Translations under genes and position numbers: made by a program | The notes under the pieces: generated by a model | What the model was told of the DNA's origin: nothing | Databases searched by the model: none | The model's input: only the letters and a program-made list of their open reading frames with translations | Part shown: positions 1 through 10,230 of the stretch, piece after piece | Layout of the letters: every line of letters starts with the position of its first letter | Numbering within the stretch: the stretch's first letter is position 1 | NCBI RefSeq assembly: GCF_030296675.1 | Contig: NZ_AP027736.1 | Coordinates: forward strand, 1,116,001-1,180,000 | Length of the DNA: 64,000 nt | From: Demequina sediminis | GTDB taxonomy: Bacteria > Actinomycetota > Actinomycetes > Actinomycetales > Demequinaceae | Reading direction: 5' to 3'

Positions 1-154
1 GGTCCCGCTCCTGCGCGAGCGCCTCGTCGCGCTGCGCGCGGATGCGCGCCGACCTCCAGAAGAAGTAGAAGGCGCACAGCGCGAGAAGGACCAGCAACGC
101 GCCCACCCCGGCGACGAACGCCGGCTGCGCGAAGAGGTCTACGAGTCCACCCAT
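1..154 (-). CDS. N-terminal part of a single-pass membrane protein of unknown function (cut by window edge)
   Basis: Only the first 51 codons are in the window. The ATG at 154 lies inside the last codons of ftsK, a 16-base overlap that suggests co-translation. The peptide starts [16 protein letters not shown] and has one clear hydrophobic segment at about residues 12-34, followed by a highly charged stretch rich in Arg, Gln and Glu that looks like the start of a cytoplasmic coiled coil. I do not recognise the family. The frame is open to the window edge and has the same GC-rich third positions as its neighbours, so it is probably real. Confidence 0.55.
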   Translation of the reverse strand, partial: MGGLVDLFAQPAFVAGVGALLVLLALCAFYFFWRSARIRAQRDEALAQERD

Positions 155-2795
155 TCCCCGTCCTCAGCGTCGTCGTATGCGGTGGAGCCCACCGTAGCGC
201 CCGACTCGCCTCTGAGGACAGCGAGAGTGGACGCAAGCTCGTCTGGTGTGACCAATACGTCACGAGCCTTCGAGCCCTGGGACGGACCGACGATCTCCCT
301 CGTCTCGAGGAGGTCCATGAGCCGTCCCGCCTTCGCGAAGCCCATCTTGAGCTTGCGCTGCAGCATCGAGGTGGACCCGAGCTGGGTCGTGATGACGAGT
401 TCGGCGGCGGCCAACAGGTCATCGAGGTCGTCGCCGATGTCCTCGGCCACCGCGGCCGACGTCGACCCCGCCTGCACCACATCGTCGCGGTACTCGGGGT
501 CGGCCTGCCGCTTGGCGTGCTCGACGGCCGCGTGGATCTCGGTCTCCGACACCCACGAGCCCTGGACGCGCATCGGCTTCGACTCCCCCATGGGAAGAAA
601 CAGCGCGTCACCCTGGCCGATCAGCTTCTCCGCTCCCGGCATGTCGAGCACGACGCGGCTGTCGGCGAGCGACGAGGTCGCGAACGCGAGGCGCGACGGC
701 ACGTTCGCCTTGATCGTGCCCGTGACGATGTCGACCGAGGGCCGCTGAGTCGCGAGCACGAGGTGAATGCCGGCCGCGCGCGCGAGCTGCGTGATGCGCT
801 GGATGGACTCCTCGACGTCGCGCGGCGCGACCATCATGAGGTCCGCAAGCTCGTCCACGATGACCAGCAGATAGGGATACGTGTGAATCTTGCGCTCGGA
901 GCCAGGCAGCGGCTTGACCTTGCCGGCACGCACGGCCTTGTTGAAGTCGTCGATGTGCTTGTACCCGAACAGCGCGAGGTCGTCATAGCGCATGTCCATC
1001 TCCTTCACCACCCACTCGAGGGCCTGCGCGGCCTTCTTGGGGTCGGTGATGATGGGCGTGATGAGGTGCGGGATGCCCTCGTAGATCGTGAGCTCGACGC
1101 GCTTGGGATCCACGAGCACCATGCGCACCTCGGCGGGCGTGGCGCGCATAAGCACCGAGGTGATCATCGAGTTGACGAACGAGGACTTTCCGGCTCCCGT
1201 GGCACCCGCGACCAGCAGGTGCGGCATCTTGGCGAGGTTGGCCATGACGTAGCCGCCCTCGACGTCCTTGCCGATGCCGATCGCCATCGGGTGGTCGTTG
1301 CGGGTCGCGACGGGCGAGCGCAGCACGTCTCCCAGCGCGACCGTCTCGCGGTCCACATTGGGAATCTCGATGCCGATCGCGGACTTGCCGGGAATGGGAG
1401 ACAGGATGCGCACATCCGCGCTCGCCACGGCGTACGCGATGTTCTTGCTGAGCTGCGTGATCTTCTCGACCTTGACGCCAGAACCCAGCTCGACCTCGTA
1501 GCGCGTGACCGTGGGGCCACGCGTGAAGCCCGTGACCTCGGCATCCACCCCGAACTGCTCGAGCACGCTCGTGAGCGCCGCGACCACGCGGTCGTTGGCG
1601 GCGGACCGCTCCTTGTGCGGGGCGCCCTTGACCAGGTAGTCGAGCGAGGGGAGGACGTACGGCGTCGAGTTCTCGAGCGTGCCCTGCTCCCCCGCGGGGA
1701 CGATGCTCGTGGTGGGGGAGCGTGGCGCTCACCCGTCACCTCGATGAGTTGCGTCGGGGCGTCGGCCAGGGCGTCGGGCGTGAGAGGCACGGGCTCCTCG
1801 GCGGCATAGGGCGACAGGGGGGCCGTCGCCTGAGCGGCACGTCCGCCGTCGGGGTCGATGATGTCATCGAAGTCGGTGCGCTCGACGGTCGCGGCGGTCG
1901 CGAAGGCCTCGTCCGCCTCGTACGCGTCGAGGCCATCGGGATCGCCGGGCTGCTCGCCGTGAATTGCGCGGTCGAAGAGGCGGCGGGCCCGGCTCTTGCG
2001 CGCGCGCGGCTCGGGCGCGCCGGGACGCTCGAGGGTGCGGTGCTCGGGAAGATCCAGCACCTCGGTCTCACCGGTCTCGACGCCGTCGCCGTGACGCACC
2101 TTGCGGGCGACCTCAGCGACCCACTCGGCCGCCTCTCGCATCGAGACGCCGGCGACGATCAACACGGACAACAGCGCGAGCAGGACCAGCACGACGACCG
2201 CGAGGGGCGCCGTGACGAGCGATGCCAGCGGCGTGCCCACGAGGAAGCCCAGGAGACCACCCGCCTCGCGCACGCCCTCCCATCCCTCGACGGGGCTCGG
2301 CTGGCCCTTCGCGATGTGGATGATGCCGTCGACCATGATCGCGAGCATGAGCGCGCCGAGCGTGATCCGGTGGTTGGTGCTCTCCTCCTGAGGCGCGCGC
2401 ATGAGGCGTACCGCGATGACGAGCAGGACGATCGGCAGCCCGTACGCGAGCACCCCGAAGGTTCCGGCAACCACGGCATGGATCGCGGTGCCCGCCCAGC
2501 TCGACAGCTCGAACCACTCGCGCGCGGCGATGAGGATCGCGAGGATCACCAGGACGATCGCGAGGCCGTCGCGACGCACCGCGGGCGGCACGTCACGCGC
2601 GCCGTGACCGATCGAGCGCACCGCGGAGCCGAGCGCGGCGGCGCTACCCCTGCCCACCGCGCGCGCGCCGCGCAGGACGGCGGGCGGCTGCTTCTTCACG
2701 GGAGCCTTGCCGCGTGCGCCCGACGCGCGCGCGCCTGACGGGCGCGCGGCCTGGGAGGACCGGGGCGCGGGACGGGTCTGTCGCGTCTGAGCCAT
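139..2795 (-). CDS. ftsK: DNA translocase FtsK/SpoIIIE (one frame break near 1714-1718)
   Basis: Septum-located ATPase that pumps chromosomal DNA during division. The N-terminal third has a basic Ala/Arg-rich start and several membrane segments (about residues 70-230), then an acidic linker. The C-terminal part has the motor domain with Walker [10 protein letters not shown] (bases about 1206-1180), Walker B-type [12 protein letters not shown], and a winged-helix gamma domain at the end ([19 protein letters not shown]), the part known in the family to read KOPS sites. The two halves are in different frames: the N-terminal frame fails after VTGERHAP at a run of five G (+ strand, 1714-1718). Adding one base gives a continuous 885-residue protein, so I read it as one gene with a sequence error. 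Nothing supports programmed frameshifting. The stop overlaps the next gene's start. Confidence 0.93.
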
Positions 2796-2854
2796 GGCAC
2801 ATCACGCTAGCGCCAGGGCGGGACCGGGCGAGGTTGCCACCCCGCGCGGCCCCG

Positions 2855-2863
2855 GCATCGTCC
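2855..2863 (-). repeat. Copy of dispersed GGACGATGC motif
   Basis: Exact copy, minus strand, between ftsK and rnj, lying between GCCCCG and CGGGGC, which can pair, so it sits in a hairpin loop. Confidence 0.6.
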
Positions 2864-2882
2864 CGCTGCGGGGCGCCAGGCG

Positions 2883-4565
2883 TCAGGCCTCGACGACCAC
2901 CGGGATGATCATCGGGCGGCGGCGGAGCTTGGTGCCCACGAACCGTCCCAGGACGCGGCGCGCCACCTGCTGGAGCTGGTGGGTGTCCGTCGAACCGCCC
3001 TTCGCCGCGTCCTCGATCGCCCTCTTGATGTCGGGCAGGATCGCGTCGAACACCGAGTCGTCCTCGGCGAGGCCGCGCGCATGCACCTCCGGGCCGCTCA
3101 CGACGCGGCCGTTGGTCGAGTCGACCACGGCGATGATTGTGACGAAGCCCTCCTCCGCGAGGATGCGGCGGTCCTTGAGCTCGGTGTCGGTGATCTCGCC
3201 CACCGACGATCCGTCGACGTAGACGTTGTGCACCTCGACCGCGCCCACGACGGTCGCGACGCCGTCCTTGAGGTCCACGACGGTGCCGTTCTCCGCGAAC
3301 ATCACGCGCTCGTGCGGCACGCCCGTCTTGATCGCGAGATTGCCGTTCGCGAGCAGGTGGCGCACCTCGCCGTGGATCGGCATGACGTTGCGCGGGCGCA
3401 GGATGTTGTAGCAGTACAGCAGCTCGCCCGCACTCGCGTGGCCCGAGACGTGCACGCGCGCGCTGCCCTGGTGCACCACGGTCGCGCCCAGGCGCATGAG
3501 CCCGTTGATGACGCGGTACACGGCGTTCTCGTTGCCGGGGATGAGGGACGATGCGAGGATCACCAGGTCGCCCTCGCCCACCGTGACCTTGTGGTCGCCG
3601 GTGGCCATTCGGCTCAGCGCCGCCATCGGCTCGCCCTGGGATCCGGTCGACATGTAGACCACCTGGTGGCCCGGCATGTCGTCCGCCTTCTTCGGGTCGA
3701 CGAGGATGCCGTCAGGCACGCGCAGGAAGCCCATGTCCGCGGCGATGCCCATGTTGCGCACCATCGACCGGCCCACGAAGGCCACCTTGCGGCCGTGCGC
3801 CTGCGCAGCGTCGATCACCTGCTGGACGCGGTGCACGTGGCTCGCGAAGGACGCCACCACGATGCGGCCCGTCGCCTGCGCGAACTGGCGGTCGAGCACG
3901 GGGCCGATCTCCACCTCGGAGGTGGTGAATCCGGGCACCTCGGCATTGGTCGAGTCGACCATGAACAGGTCGACGCCCTCGGCACCCATGCGCGCGAAGG
4001 CGCGCAGGTCGGTGATGCGGCCGTCGAGCGGCAGCTGGTCCATCTTGAAGTCGCCGGTGTTGAGCACGGTGCCTGCGGGGGTGCGCACGAAGACCGCGAG
4101 GGCATCCGGAATCGAGTGGTTGACGGCGACGAACTCGAGGTCGAATTTCCCGAGCACCTCGCGCTGGCCCTCCTTGACGGCGAGCGTGACGGGCGTGATG
4201 CGGTGCTCCTTGAGCTTGGCCTCGATGAAGGCGAGCGTCAGTTGGGAGCCCAGGATCGGGATGTCCCTGCGCATGCGCAGCAGGTACGGAACGGCACCGA
4301 TGTGGTCCTCGTGGCCGTGCGTGAGGACGATCGCCTCGACATCGTCGAGCCGGTCCTCGATGTACCCGAAGTCGGGAAGGATGAGGTCGACGCCGGGCTG
4401 GTGGTCTTCAGGGAAGAGCACGCCACAGTCGATGATGAGCAGCCGTCCGTCGATCTCGAGGACGTGCATGTTGCGCCCCACCTCGCCCAGGCCGCCGAGC
4501 GGCACCACGCGCAGCGTGCCGGGTTCGAGGGCGGGAGGGGGAAGCAGGTCGGGGTTGAAGGTCAT
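2883..4565 (-). CDS. rnj: Ribonuclease J (metallo-beta-lactamase/beta-CASP RNase)
   Basis: Endo- and 5'-exonuclease acting in mRNA turnover and rRNA maturation. The 560-residue protein has the metallo-beta-lactamase signature HGHEDH at residues 83-88, a further metal motif in NTGDFKMDQ, the beta-CASP segment (MVDSTNAEVPG, SFASHVHR, YMSTGSQGEP, HVSGHAS) and the C-terminal RNase J domain ending RRRPMIIPVVVEA. Length is normal for the family. ATG start is preceded by GGAGA five bases upstream. It lies between dapA (10-base gap) and ftsK, the usual actinobacterial order, and is probably co-transcribed with dapA. Confidence 0.96.
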   Translation of the reverse strand: MTFNPDLLPPPALEPGTLRVVPLGGLGEVGRNMHVLEIDGRLLIIDCGVLFPEDHQPGVDLILPDFGYIEDRLDDVEAIVLTHGHEDHIGAVPYLLRMRRDIPILGSQLTLAFIEAKLKEHRITPVTLAVKEGQREVLGKFDLEFVAVNHSIPDALAVFVRTPAGTVLNTGDFKMDQLPLDGRITDLRAFARMGAEGVDLFMVDSTNAEVPGFTTSEVEIGPVLDRQFAQATGRIVVASFASHVHRVQQVIDAAQAHGRKVAFVGRSMVRNMGIAADMGFLRVPDGILVDPKKADDMPGHQVVYMSTGSQGEPMAALSRMATGDHKVTVGEGDLVILASSLIPGNENAVYRVINGLMRLGATVVHQGSARVHVSGHASAGELLYCYNILRPRNVMPIHGEVRHLLANGNLAIKTGVPHERVMFAENGTVVDLKDGVATVVGAVEVHNVYVDGSSVGEITDTELKDRRILAEEGFVTIIAVVDSTNGRVVSGPEVHARGLAEDDSVFDAILPDIKRAIEDAAKGGSTDTHQLQQVARRVLGRFVGTKLRRRPMIIPVVVEA

Positions 4566-4575
4566 GTGGTCTCCG

Positions 4576-5469
4576 TCAGGGGTGAATGCCGGCGGCGGTG
4601 AGCCGCGCCACCAGGGCGTCGTGCTCGGGGGCCGTCAGGGGAAGCAGCGGCAGGCGCATCGCGCGGCCGGGGATGACGCCGAGCCAGTGCACGGCGGACT
4701 TCGCGTTGGTGGCGCCGGGGCCGTCGAAGATCGCGGCATGGATGGGCAGGAGCGACTCGTGAAGGCGCTCGGCCTCGGCCGTGTCGCCCGCGTCGTGCGC
4801 GGCGATCATCGCGGCGATCTGGCGTCCCGCGACGTGGGAGGACACGGACACCACTCCCACCACACCCGCGCGCAGGAAGTCGAGCGTGAGCGGGTCGTCG
4901 CCCGAGTACCAGGCCAGGCCGGTGCGCTCGATGCGCGCCTTCGCGGTCTCAACGCCTCCGGTCGCGTCCTTGACCGCCACCACGCGGCCCAGCGCGGCAA
5001 GGGCGTCGTACGACTCATCCGAGATCGCCAGCGCGGTGCGACCGGGGATGTCGTAGATCATGACGGGCAGGTCGGTGGCACCCACGATCGCACGGAAGTG
5101 CGCCACCACCCCCGCCTGCGAGGGCTTCGAGTAGTACGGCGTCAGAGCGAGGATGCCGTCCGCGCCCGCCTCGGCGCCCTGCTCCGCCATGCGCACGGCG
5201 TGGGCGGTGTCGTTGGAGCCGGCGCCCGTGAGGAGCGTGACGTCGGGGCCCACCGCCTCGCGCACCGCACGGAGCAGGTCAACCTTCTCGGGGGCGTGGG
5301 TCGTGGGCGCCTCGCCGGTGGTGCCAGACAACACGAGGCCATCGGAGCCGTGAGCCACCAGGAATCGCGCGAGGGACTGTGCGGCCTCGAGGTCGAGCGC
5401 CCCGCCCTCGTGCATCGGCGTGACCATCGCGGTCAGCACCGTGCCGAACGGTCGCGAGGAAGATGTCAT
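4576..5469 (-). CDS. dapA: 4-hydroxy-tetrahydrodipicolinate synthase
   Basis: Condenses pyruvate with aspartate semialdehyde, the first committed step to lysine and meso-diaminopimelate. The 297-residue protein keeps the family landmarks: GTTGEAPT near residue 55 (substrate-binding Thr pair), the YYSKPSQ segment, YDIPGRT, and VAVKDATGG with the Schiff-base lysine. I chose the ATG at 5469 (MTSSSRPFGTVLTAMVTP) because it matches the usual start; the reading frame extends about ten codons further without a better ribosome site. Followed 10 bases later by rnj. dapB is elsewhere in the window (about 11 kb). Confidence 0.96.
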   Translation of the reverse strand: MTSSSRPFGTVLTAMVTPMHEGGALDLEAAQSLARFLVAHGSDGLVLSGTTGEAPTTHAPEKVDLLRAVREAVGPDVTLLTGAGSNDTAHAVRMAEQGAEAGADGILALTPYYSKPSQAGVVAHFRAIVGATDLPVMIYDIPGRTALAISDESYDALAALGRVVAVKDATGGVETAKARIERTGLAWYSGDDPLTLDFLRAGVVGVVSVSSHVAGRQIAAMIAAHDAGDTAEAERLHESLLPIHAAIFDGPGATNAKSAVHWLGVIPGRAMRLPLLPLTAPEHDALVARLTAAGIHP

Positions 5470-5520
5470 GGGAGTCAACTTACCGCGCCCACACCCCACA
5501 CCTCGGTCACGTCGCCTCCG

Positions 5521-5864
5521 CTACGGCACGCGTTCGCCCCTCGTCGCGACCGTGAGCAGGACCGCACAATCGGACAGCGCCTCGAGACTGTGGCGTTCTC
5601 GCGGGATCCGCAGGTAGTCGCCCTGGTCCAGGTCCACCGCGCGGTCCAGCGCGACCACGCGTACCGCACCGCGCAACACGAGCAGCGTGGCCTCCCCGGG
5701 CTCTCGTGATCGCCCAGGCGGTGACCCTGCGCGAGGGCGATCACCGTCTGACGCAGGTCGCTGTCGCGGTCCCCCATGAGCGTCGTGGCGTGACGCCCGC
5801 TCGAGGCTCCACGAGCGACCTCGAGTTCTCCGTCGACCAACGCGTCCAGCCTCGTGACGTCCAT
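5521..5864 (-). CDS. Small cupin-domain protein (one frame break near 5694-5700)
   Basis: A 114-residue protein once one base is restored in the CCCCGGG run at 5694-5700. The N-terminal half reads [19 protein letters not shown] and contains [20 protein letters not shown]; the second half contains [19 protein letters not shown]. Together they form a single cupin barrel with a G(X)5H(X)4E-like first motif (GDHESPGE) and a PxxxH second motif (PRERHSLEA). Such short cupins often bind a metal or sense a small ligand; the substrate cannot be told from sequence. The ATG at 5864 has an AAGGGG ribosome site six bases upstream. It sits alone between dapA and the divergent thyA gene. Confidence 0.72.
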
Positions 5865-5924
5865 GCGTACCCCTTTCCCCCGCCCATTCAACGCCCTCGG
5901 CTGGATCGGCGCGCGGCGACCGCG

Positions 5925-5933
5925 GCATCGTCC
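5925..5933 (-). repeat. Copy of dispersed GGACGATGC motif
   Basis: Exact copy, minus strand, between the cupin gene and thyA, about 25 bases before thyA. Confidence 0.6.
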
Positions 5934-5956
5934 CTCCCCGCGTACCCTTGAGCGGT

Positions 5957-6760
5957 GTGAGCGACATCCCCACTCCGTACGAAGATCTGCTGCGCGACGT
6001 GCTGGCCACCGGGACGCCCAAGGGCGACCGCACCGGCACAGGAACGTTGTCGGTCTTCGGCCGTCAGATCCGCTTCGACCTCGCCCAAGGCTTCCCGCTC
6101 ATCACCACCAAGCGCGTGCACGTGCGCTCAATCGTGGGCGAGCTGCTGTGGTTCCTGCGGGGCGAGACCAATGTGCGGTGGCTCCAGGAGCGCGGGATCA
6201 CGATCTGGGACGAGTGGGCCGACGCGGACGGCGAGCTGGGCCCCGTCTATGGCTACCAGTGGCGTTCGTGGCCGACGCCCGGTGGTGGTCACGTCGACCA
6301 GATCTCCGAGGTGATCGAGCAGATCCGCACCAACCCCGACTCGCGTCGGCTGCTGGTGTCCGCGTGGAATCCCGCCGACATCCCTGACATGGCGCTCGCG
6401 CCGTGCCACGCGATGTTCCAGTTCTACGTCGCCGACGGCAAGCTCAGCTGCCAGCTCTACCAGCGCAGCGCGGACCTGTTCCTGGGCGTCCCGTTCAACA
6501 TCGCGTCGTATGCGCTGCTCACCCACATGATCGCGGCGCAGACGGGCCTCGCGGTCGGCGACTTCGTGTGGACCGGCGGCGACTGCCACCTCTACACCAA
6601 CCACCTCGAGCAGGTGGAGCTGCAGCTGTCGCGCGAGCCGTACCCGTACCCGACGCTGCGGCTCGCCGCGAGGGACTCGGTCTTCGACTACGACATCGAC
6701 GACGTGTCGTTCGAGGACTATCGCCATCACCCGGGCATCAAGGCTCCGGTCGCGGTCTAG
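5957..6760 (+). CDS. thyA: Thymidylate synthase
   Basis: Makes dTMP from dUMP using methylene-tetrahydrofolate. The 267-residue protein has the folate/dUMP-site residues of the ThyA family: GDRTGTGT near the start, [13 protein letters not shown], the catalytic cysteine in [10 protein letters not shown] (about residue 150), [13 protein letters not shown] and HLYTNHLEQ. The GTG at 5957 gives a start close to [11 protein letters not shown]; a TTG nine bases upstream is possible but has no better ribosome site. folA follows after 3 bases, so DHFR can regenerate the dihydrofolate that ThyA produces; the pair is the classic two-gene unit. Confidence 0.96.
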   Translation: MSDIPTPYEDLLRDVLATGTPKGDRTGTGTLSVFGRQIRFDLAQGFPLITTKRVHVRSIVGELLWFLRGETNVRWLQERGITIWDEWADADGELGPVYGYQWRSWPTPGGGHVDQISEVIEQIRTNPDSRRLLVSAWNPADIPDMALAPCHAMFQFYVADGKLSCQLYQRSADLFLGVPFNIASYALLTHMIAAQTGLAVGDFVWTGGDCHLYTNHLEQVELQLSREPYPYPTLRLAARDSVFDYDIDDVSFEDYRHHPGIKAPVAV

Positions 6761-7270
<510 letters not shown>

Positions 7271-7317
7271 GGGCGGGGCCACCTGCCGACTCGGTGGCCC
7301 ACGGGGAGCGTGCCAGG

Positions 7318-7943
7318 ATGAACCGCATGACCTGGACCGTGCCCGCGCGCATCGAGACCGAGCGCCTGGCCGTGCGCCGCTACGTGCCCGAGGACGCCGC
7401 GGCGATGTCGACGGTGATCCCCGCGAACCGCGAGCACCTCGCCCGCTTCCTGCCGTGGGCGGTGGCCGAGCCCGTGAGCACGTCCGAGCGCGCGGCCACC
7501 GTGGCGCGCTTCATCGCCGAGCACGAGCAGGGTGCCGACTTCCCCATGGGCATGTTCGACCGCGCGACGGGCGACTACGTGGGCGGCAGCGGCTTTCACA
7601 CGCGTCGAGGGCCAGGCGTCCTCGAGATCGGGTATTGGATCCGCGCGGACCGTGAGGGTGAGGGGCTCGTCACCGAGGCGGTTGTCGCGCTCACGCGGGT
7701 CGCGCTCGCGTATGCGAAGGCCGCGTCGGTGGAGATCCATCACGTGCCCGGTAACGTGCGCTCAGCCGCCGTGCCGCGGCGCGCAGGCTTCACCGCGCGC
7801 GGGCTTGCCGCGCCGCTCGGGGACGAGCCCGCCATGGAGCGGTGGACCATCGATGCCGCGGCGCTGCGGCGCGAGCCCTCGCCTCGGCCCCTCCGCCACT
7901 CCTGTTCGACGACGCGGGCACCGCGCTGGCGTGGCCGGCGTGA
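7318..7943 (+). CDS. GNAT family N-acetyltransferase (RimJ/RimL-like; one frame break near 7873-7878)
   Basis: The first 190 residues (TERLAVRRYVPEDAAAM, GFHTRRGPGVLEIGYWIR, EGEGLVTEAVVAL, VPGNVRSAAVPRRAGF) are typical of the RimJ/RimL/Spt-like acetyltransferases that modify N-termini or small molecules with acetyl-CoA. Past the fold the frame runs into the next gene; a one-base gain near 7873-7878 moves it to a frame ending LLFDDAGTALAWPA and stopping at 7941-7943. That stop overlaps the azlC GTG by 4 bases (GTGA), which supports the corrected end and a length of 208 residues. GGGGAG lies nine bases before the ATG. The substrate is unknown; the tight coupling to azlCD suggests one transcript. 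Confidence 0.8.
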
Positions 7944-8623
7944 GTCTCGACACGGCGCGCCAGCACGCGTTGTCGGTGTCGCTTGCGACCGGCGCGTACG
8001 GGCTCAGCTTTGGCGCGCTCTCCGTCGCGGCCGGACTCGACGTGTGGCAGACCCTCGCGCTCTCGCTGCTGGTGTTCTCGGGCGGTTCTCAGTTCGCCTT
8101 CGTGGGTGTGCTGGGGGCGGGCGGCGGTCCGTGGGCGGCCGTGGCCACCTCGACGTTCGTCGGGATCCGCAACGGCTTCTACGGCGTGGGTCTTGCCCCC
8201 GTCCTGAGGCCGATGCGCGGGTGGCGACGCGCGTGGGCGGCGCAGGTGACCATCGACGAGTCGACCGCGGTCGCGCTCGCGCAGCCCCACGACGACCTCG
8301 AGGCACGGCGCACGGGCTTCTGGTGGACGGGCGTGGGCGTGTTCCTCGCCTGGAATGCGATCACGGTGGTGGGGGCGCTGCTCGGATCGCGCCTGGGCGA
8401 CCCCGCCGACTGGGGACTGGACGCCGCCGCGGCCGCGGCCTTCCTCGCCCTCGTGTGGCCGCGTCTCGCGTCGCGCCGCGCGCAGGCGGTCGCGGGCGCG
8501 TCCGCGGTGGTCGCCCTCGCATTGACTCCGGTCGCGCCGGCCGGTGTTCCCGTGCTGGCCGCCGCCGCGGTCGCGATCGTCGCCGGGTGGGGGCATCCGC
8601 GTCCCGAGGAGGTGCCGGAGTGA
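7940..8623 (+). CDS. azlC: AzlC family branched-chain amino acid exporter, large subunit
   Basis: Membrane protein of 227 residues with the AzlC/YgaZ pattern: short N-terminus, YGLSFGALSVAAGL, SLLVFSGGSQFAFVG, and VTIDESTAVAL, spread over about six or seven hydrophobic segments. AzlC and AzlD together form a two-component exporter linked to branched-chain amino acid efflux. GTG start overlaps the upstream acetyltransferase stop (GTGA) and the stop overlaps the azlD start, so the three genes form a tight operon. Substrate specificity is inferred from family only. Confidence 0.9.
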   Translation: MSLDTARQHALSVSLATGAYGLSFGALSVAAGLDVWQTLALSLLVFSGGSQFAFVGVLGAGGGPWAAVATSTFVGIRNGFYGVGLAPVLRPMRGWRRAWAAQVTIDESTAVALAQPHDDLEARRTGFWWTGVGVFLAWNAITVVGALLGSRLGDPADWGLDAAAAAAFLALVWPRLASRRAQAVAGASAVVALALTPVAPAGVPVLAAAAVAIVAGWGHPRPEEVPE

Positions 8624-8943
8624 GCGCCTACGTGTGGACGTGGATCGCGATCGCCGCCGCGGGCCTCGCGGCATGGGCGACCAAGCTCGCTGGCCATACG
8701 GTGCCGGAGGCGTGGCTCGACAATCCCCGCGTGCACAGGGTCGCCGCCTTCGTGACGGTCGCACTCCTGTCCGCGCTCGTGGCGGTGCAGACCTTCGGCT
8801 CGGGACGAGGGCTGACCGTCGATGCGCGCGTCGCCGCTCTCGCCGTGGCAGCAGTCCTGCTGTGGAGGCGTGCGCCGTTCATCGTCGTGGTCGCGGTAGC
8901 CGCGCTCGTCGCTGCGGGTCTGCGCGCGCTCGGTTGGGGCTGA
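8620..8943 (+). CDS. azlD: AzlD family exporter, small subunit
   Basis: A 107-residue membrane protein with three to four hydrophobic segments (VWTWIAIAAAGLAAWATKL, VHRVAAFVTVALLSALVAV, ARVAALAVAAVLLW and a C-terminal helix). The size and position directly after azlC fit AzlD, the partner that stabilises AzlC. GTG start overlaps the azlC stop by 4 bases. Its stop is only 3 bases from the stop of the convergent ZIP transporter gene, so no terminator fits between them and transcripts probably overlap. Confidence 0.88.
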   Translation: MSAYVWTWIAIAAAGLAAWATKLAGHTVPEAWLDNPRVHRVAAFVTVALLSALVAVQTFGSGRGLTVDARVAALAVAAVLLWRRAPFIVVVAVAALVAAGLRALGWG

Positions 8944-8946
8944 CTC

Positions 8947-9707
8947 CTACGACACGTGGTTCAGCACGAAGGCCACCAGGAATCCGGTGGCGGCGCTGAG
9001 TCCGGTGGCCCAGTGGTCCTCTTCGAATGCCTGGGGAATCATCGCGTTGCACACCATCGCGAGCAGCGCCCCCGCGGCTACGGACACGATGATGGCGAGC
9101 ATGGCTATCGAGACGCCGGCGAGTGCCCCGGCGCCCACGACACCCGTGACCACGGCGATCGTGGCCACAGCGCCCCACAGCGCGAGGATGCTGCGGGGCG
9201 ACCGACCCGCGCGGCGCATCGCGACGCTTCCCGCGCGGCCCTCGGAAATGTTGCTCAGCGCGATCGCCACGACGACTGCCCATGGGATGGTGCCGCCGAA
9301 TTTCACCGATAGGCCGATGGCGACCGCCTCCGGAATTCCATCAAGCAGTGCGCCGACTGCGAAGGCGCCGCCAGCCCCAGGAGCGTCTCCGCCGCGCCGC
9401 GACGTGATGTTGCGCGAGGCGCGCTCGCGCCGGGCCCTGCGCGCGGCGACGCGGGCCACCAGTCGGTCTCCCGCCACATAGATGACGGATCCCCCGCAAA
9501 CCCGACCACAACCGGTCACACGCCGCCCGCCTCGCTGGCCTCGACCACAGGCTCGAGCGCGAGCGTCGCGAGCATGACGCCCGCACCGAACGCCATGACA
9601 CTCGCGACGGCGCGTCGAGACACGTCCCAGCTCACCGCAATCACCGCGCCGATGAGCAGCGTCCCGATGCCGAGCCCCGCCGCCACCACCGTGGCGATCG
9701 CGTCCAT
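8947..9707 (-). CDS. ZIP family divalent metal transporter (one frame break near 9516-9522)
   Basis: Restoring one base near 9516-9522 joins an N-terminal part (MDAIATVVAAGLGIGTLL, three membrane segments, a His-poor loop) to a C-terminal part with the ZIP hallmark ALLDGIPEAVAIGLS in the fourth segment and VAIALSNISEG in the fifth, followed by three further hydrophobic helices ending AFVLNHVS. The total is 253 residues, about normal for bacterial ZIP proteins that move zinc, iron or manganese. The key acidic residues of segments IV and V (DGIPE, NISEG) are kept. It is a single-gene unit; its start is 37 bases from a divergent acetyltransferase gene, and the gap probably holds both promoters. 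Confidence 0.82.
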
Positions 9708-9744
9708 GCATCCACGCTCGTGCTGTACGCCTAGTCTTGACCGC

Positions 9745-10230
9745 ATGATCCACGCCGATGTCTCCGCCCGTCCCGCCGTCCCCGGAGACGAGGAGGCGAT
9801 CGCGCAGATCCAGTTGGCCTCGTGGCGGGCGAGCCTGGGGGCCGCAATCGAGGATCTGGCCGCGGATCAGATGCGGGCCCAGTGGTCCACGGCGATCGCC
9901 CAACCGCCGAGCCGCGAACACCGGGTCTTTGTTGCGTGCGACGGTCCCCACGTCGTCGGCTTCGCTGCACTCACGCCCACGGAGATCCTGGCGCTCGAGG
10001 TGGCACCCGATCACCGTAGGGTCGGCCACGGGTCACGGCTGCTCGCCGCGTGCATCGACACGATCCGGGCTCAGGGCCGCAGCGAGGTCAGGGCGTGGAC
10101 GCTCGAGGCTGACGACGCGCGGCGCACCTTCCTTTCCTCTGCGGGCCTGGCGGAGGGCGGCGTCCGCCGGACCCTCGAGGGGCCCGCGGGTGACCTCGTC
10201 GAGGTCATGTACCGCGCTTCCCTCGCTTAG
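9745..10230 (+). CDS. GNAT family N-acetyltransferase
   Basis: A 161-residue single-domain acetyltransferase. The acetyl-CoA site is visible as LEVAPDHRRVGHGSRLLAAC (motif A, V-x-x-x-x-R/Q-x-x-G-x-G), preceded by VFVACDGPHVVGFAALTPTE and followed by an AWTLEADDARRTFLSSAGL segment typical of motif B. The substrate is unknown. Its stop overlaps the 3' end of the convergent gene at 10227. No ribosome site close to consensus is visible before the ATG. Confidence 0.85.
   Translation: MIHADVSARPAVPGDEEAIAQIQLASWRASLGAAIEDLAADQMRAQWSTAIAQPPSREHRVFVACDGPHVVGFAALTPTEILALEVAPDHRRVGHGSRLLAACIDTIRAQGRSEVRAWTLEADDARRTFLSSAGLAEGGVRRTLEGPAGDLVEVMYRASLA

Noticed and set aside
1700..1730. Programmed frameshift in ftsK
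   Set aside because: No slippery heptamer, and the same one-base loss occurs in many other genes, so a sequence error is simpler.
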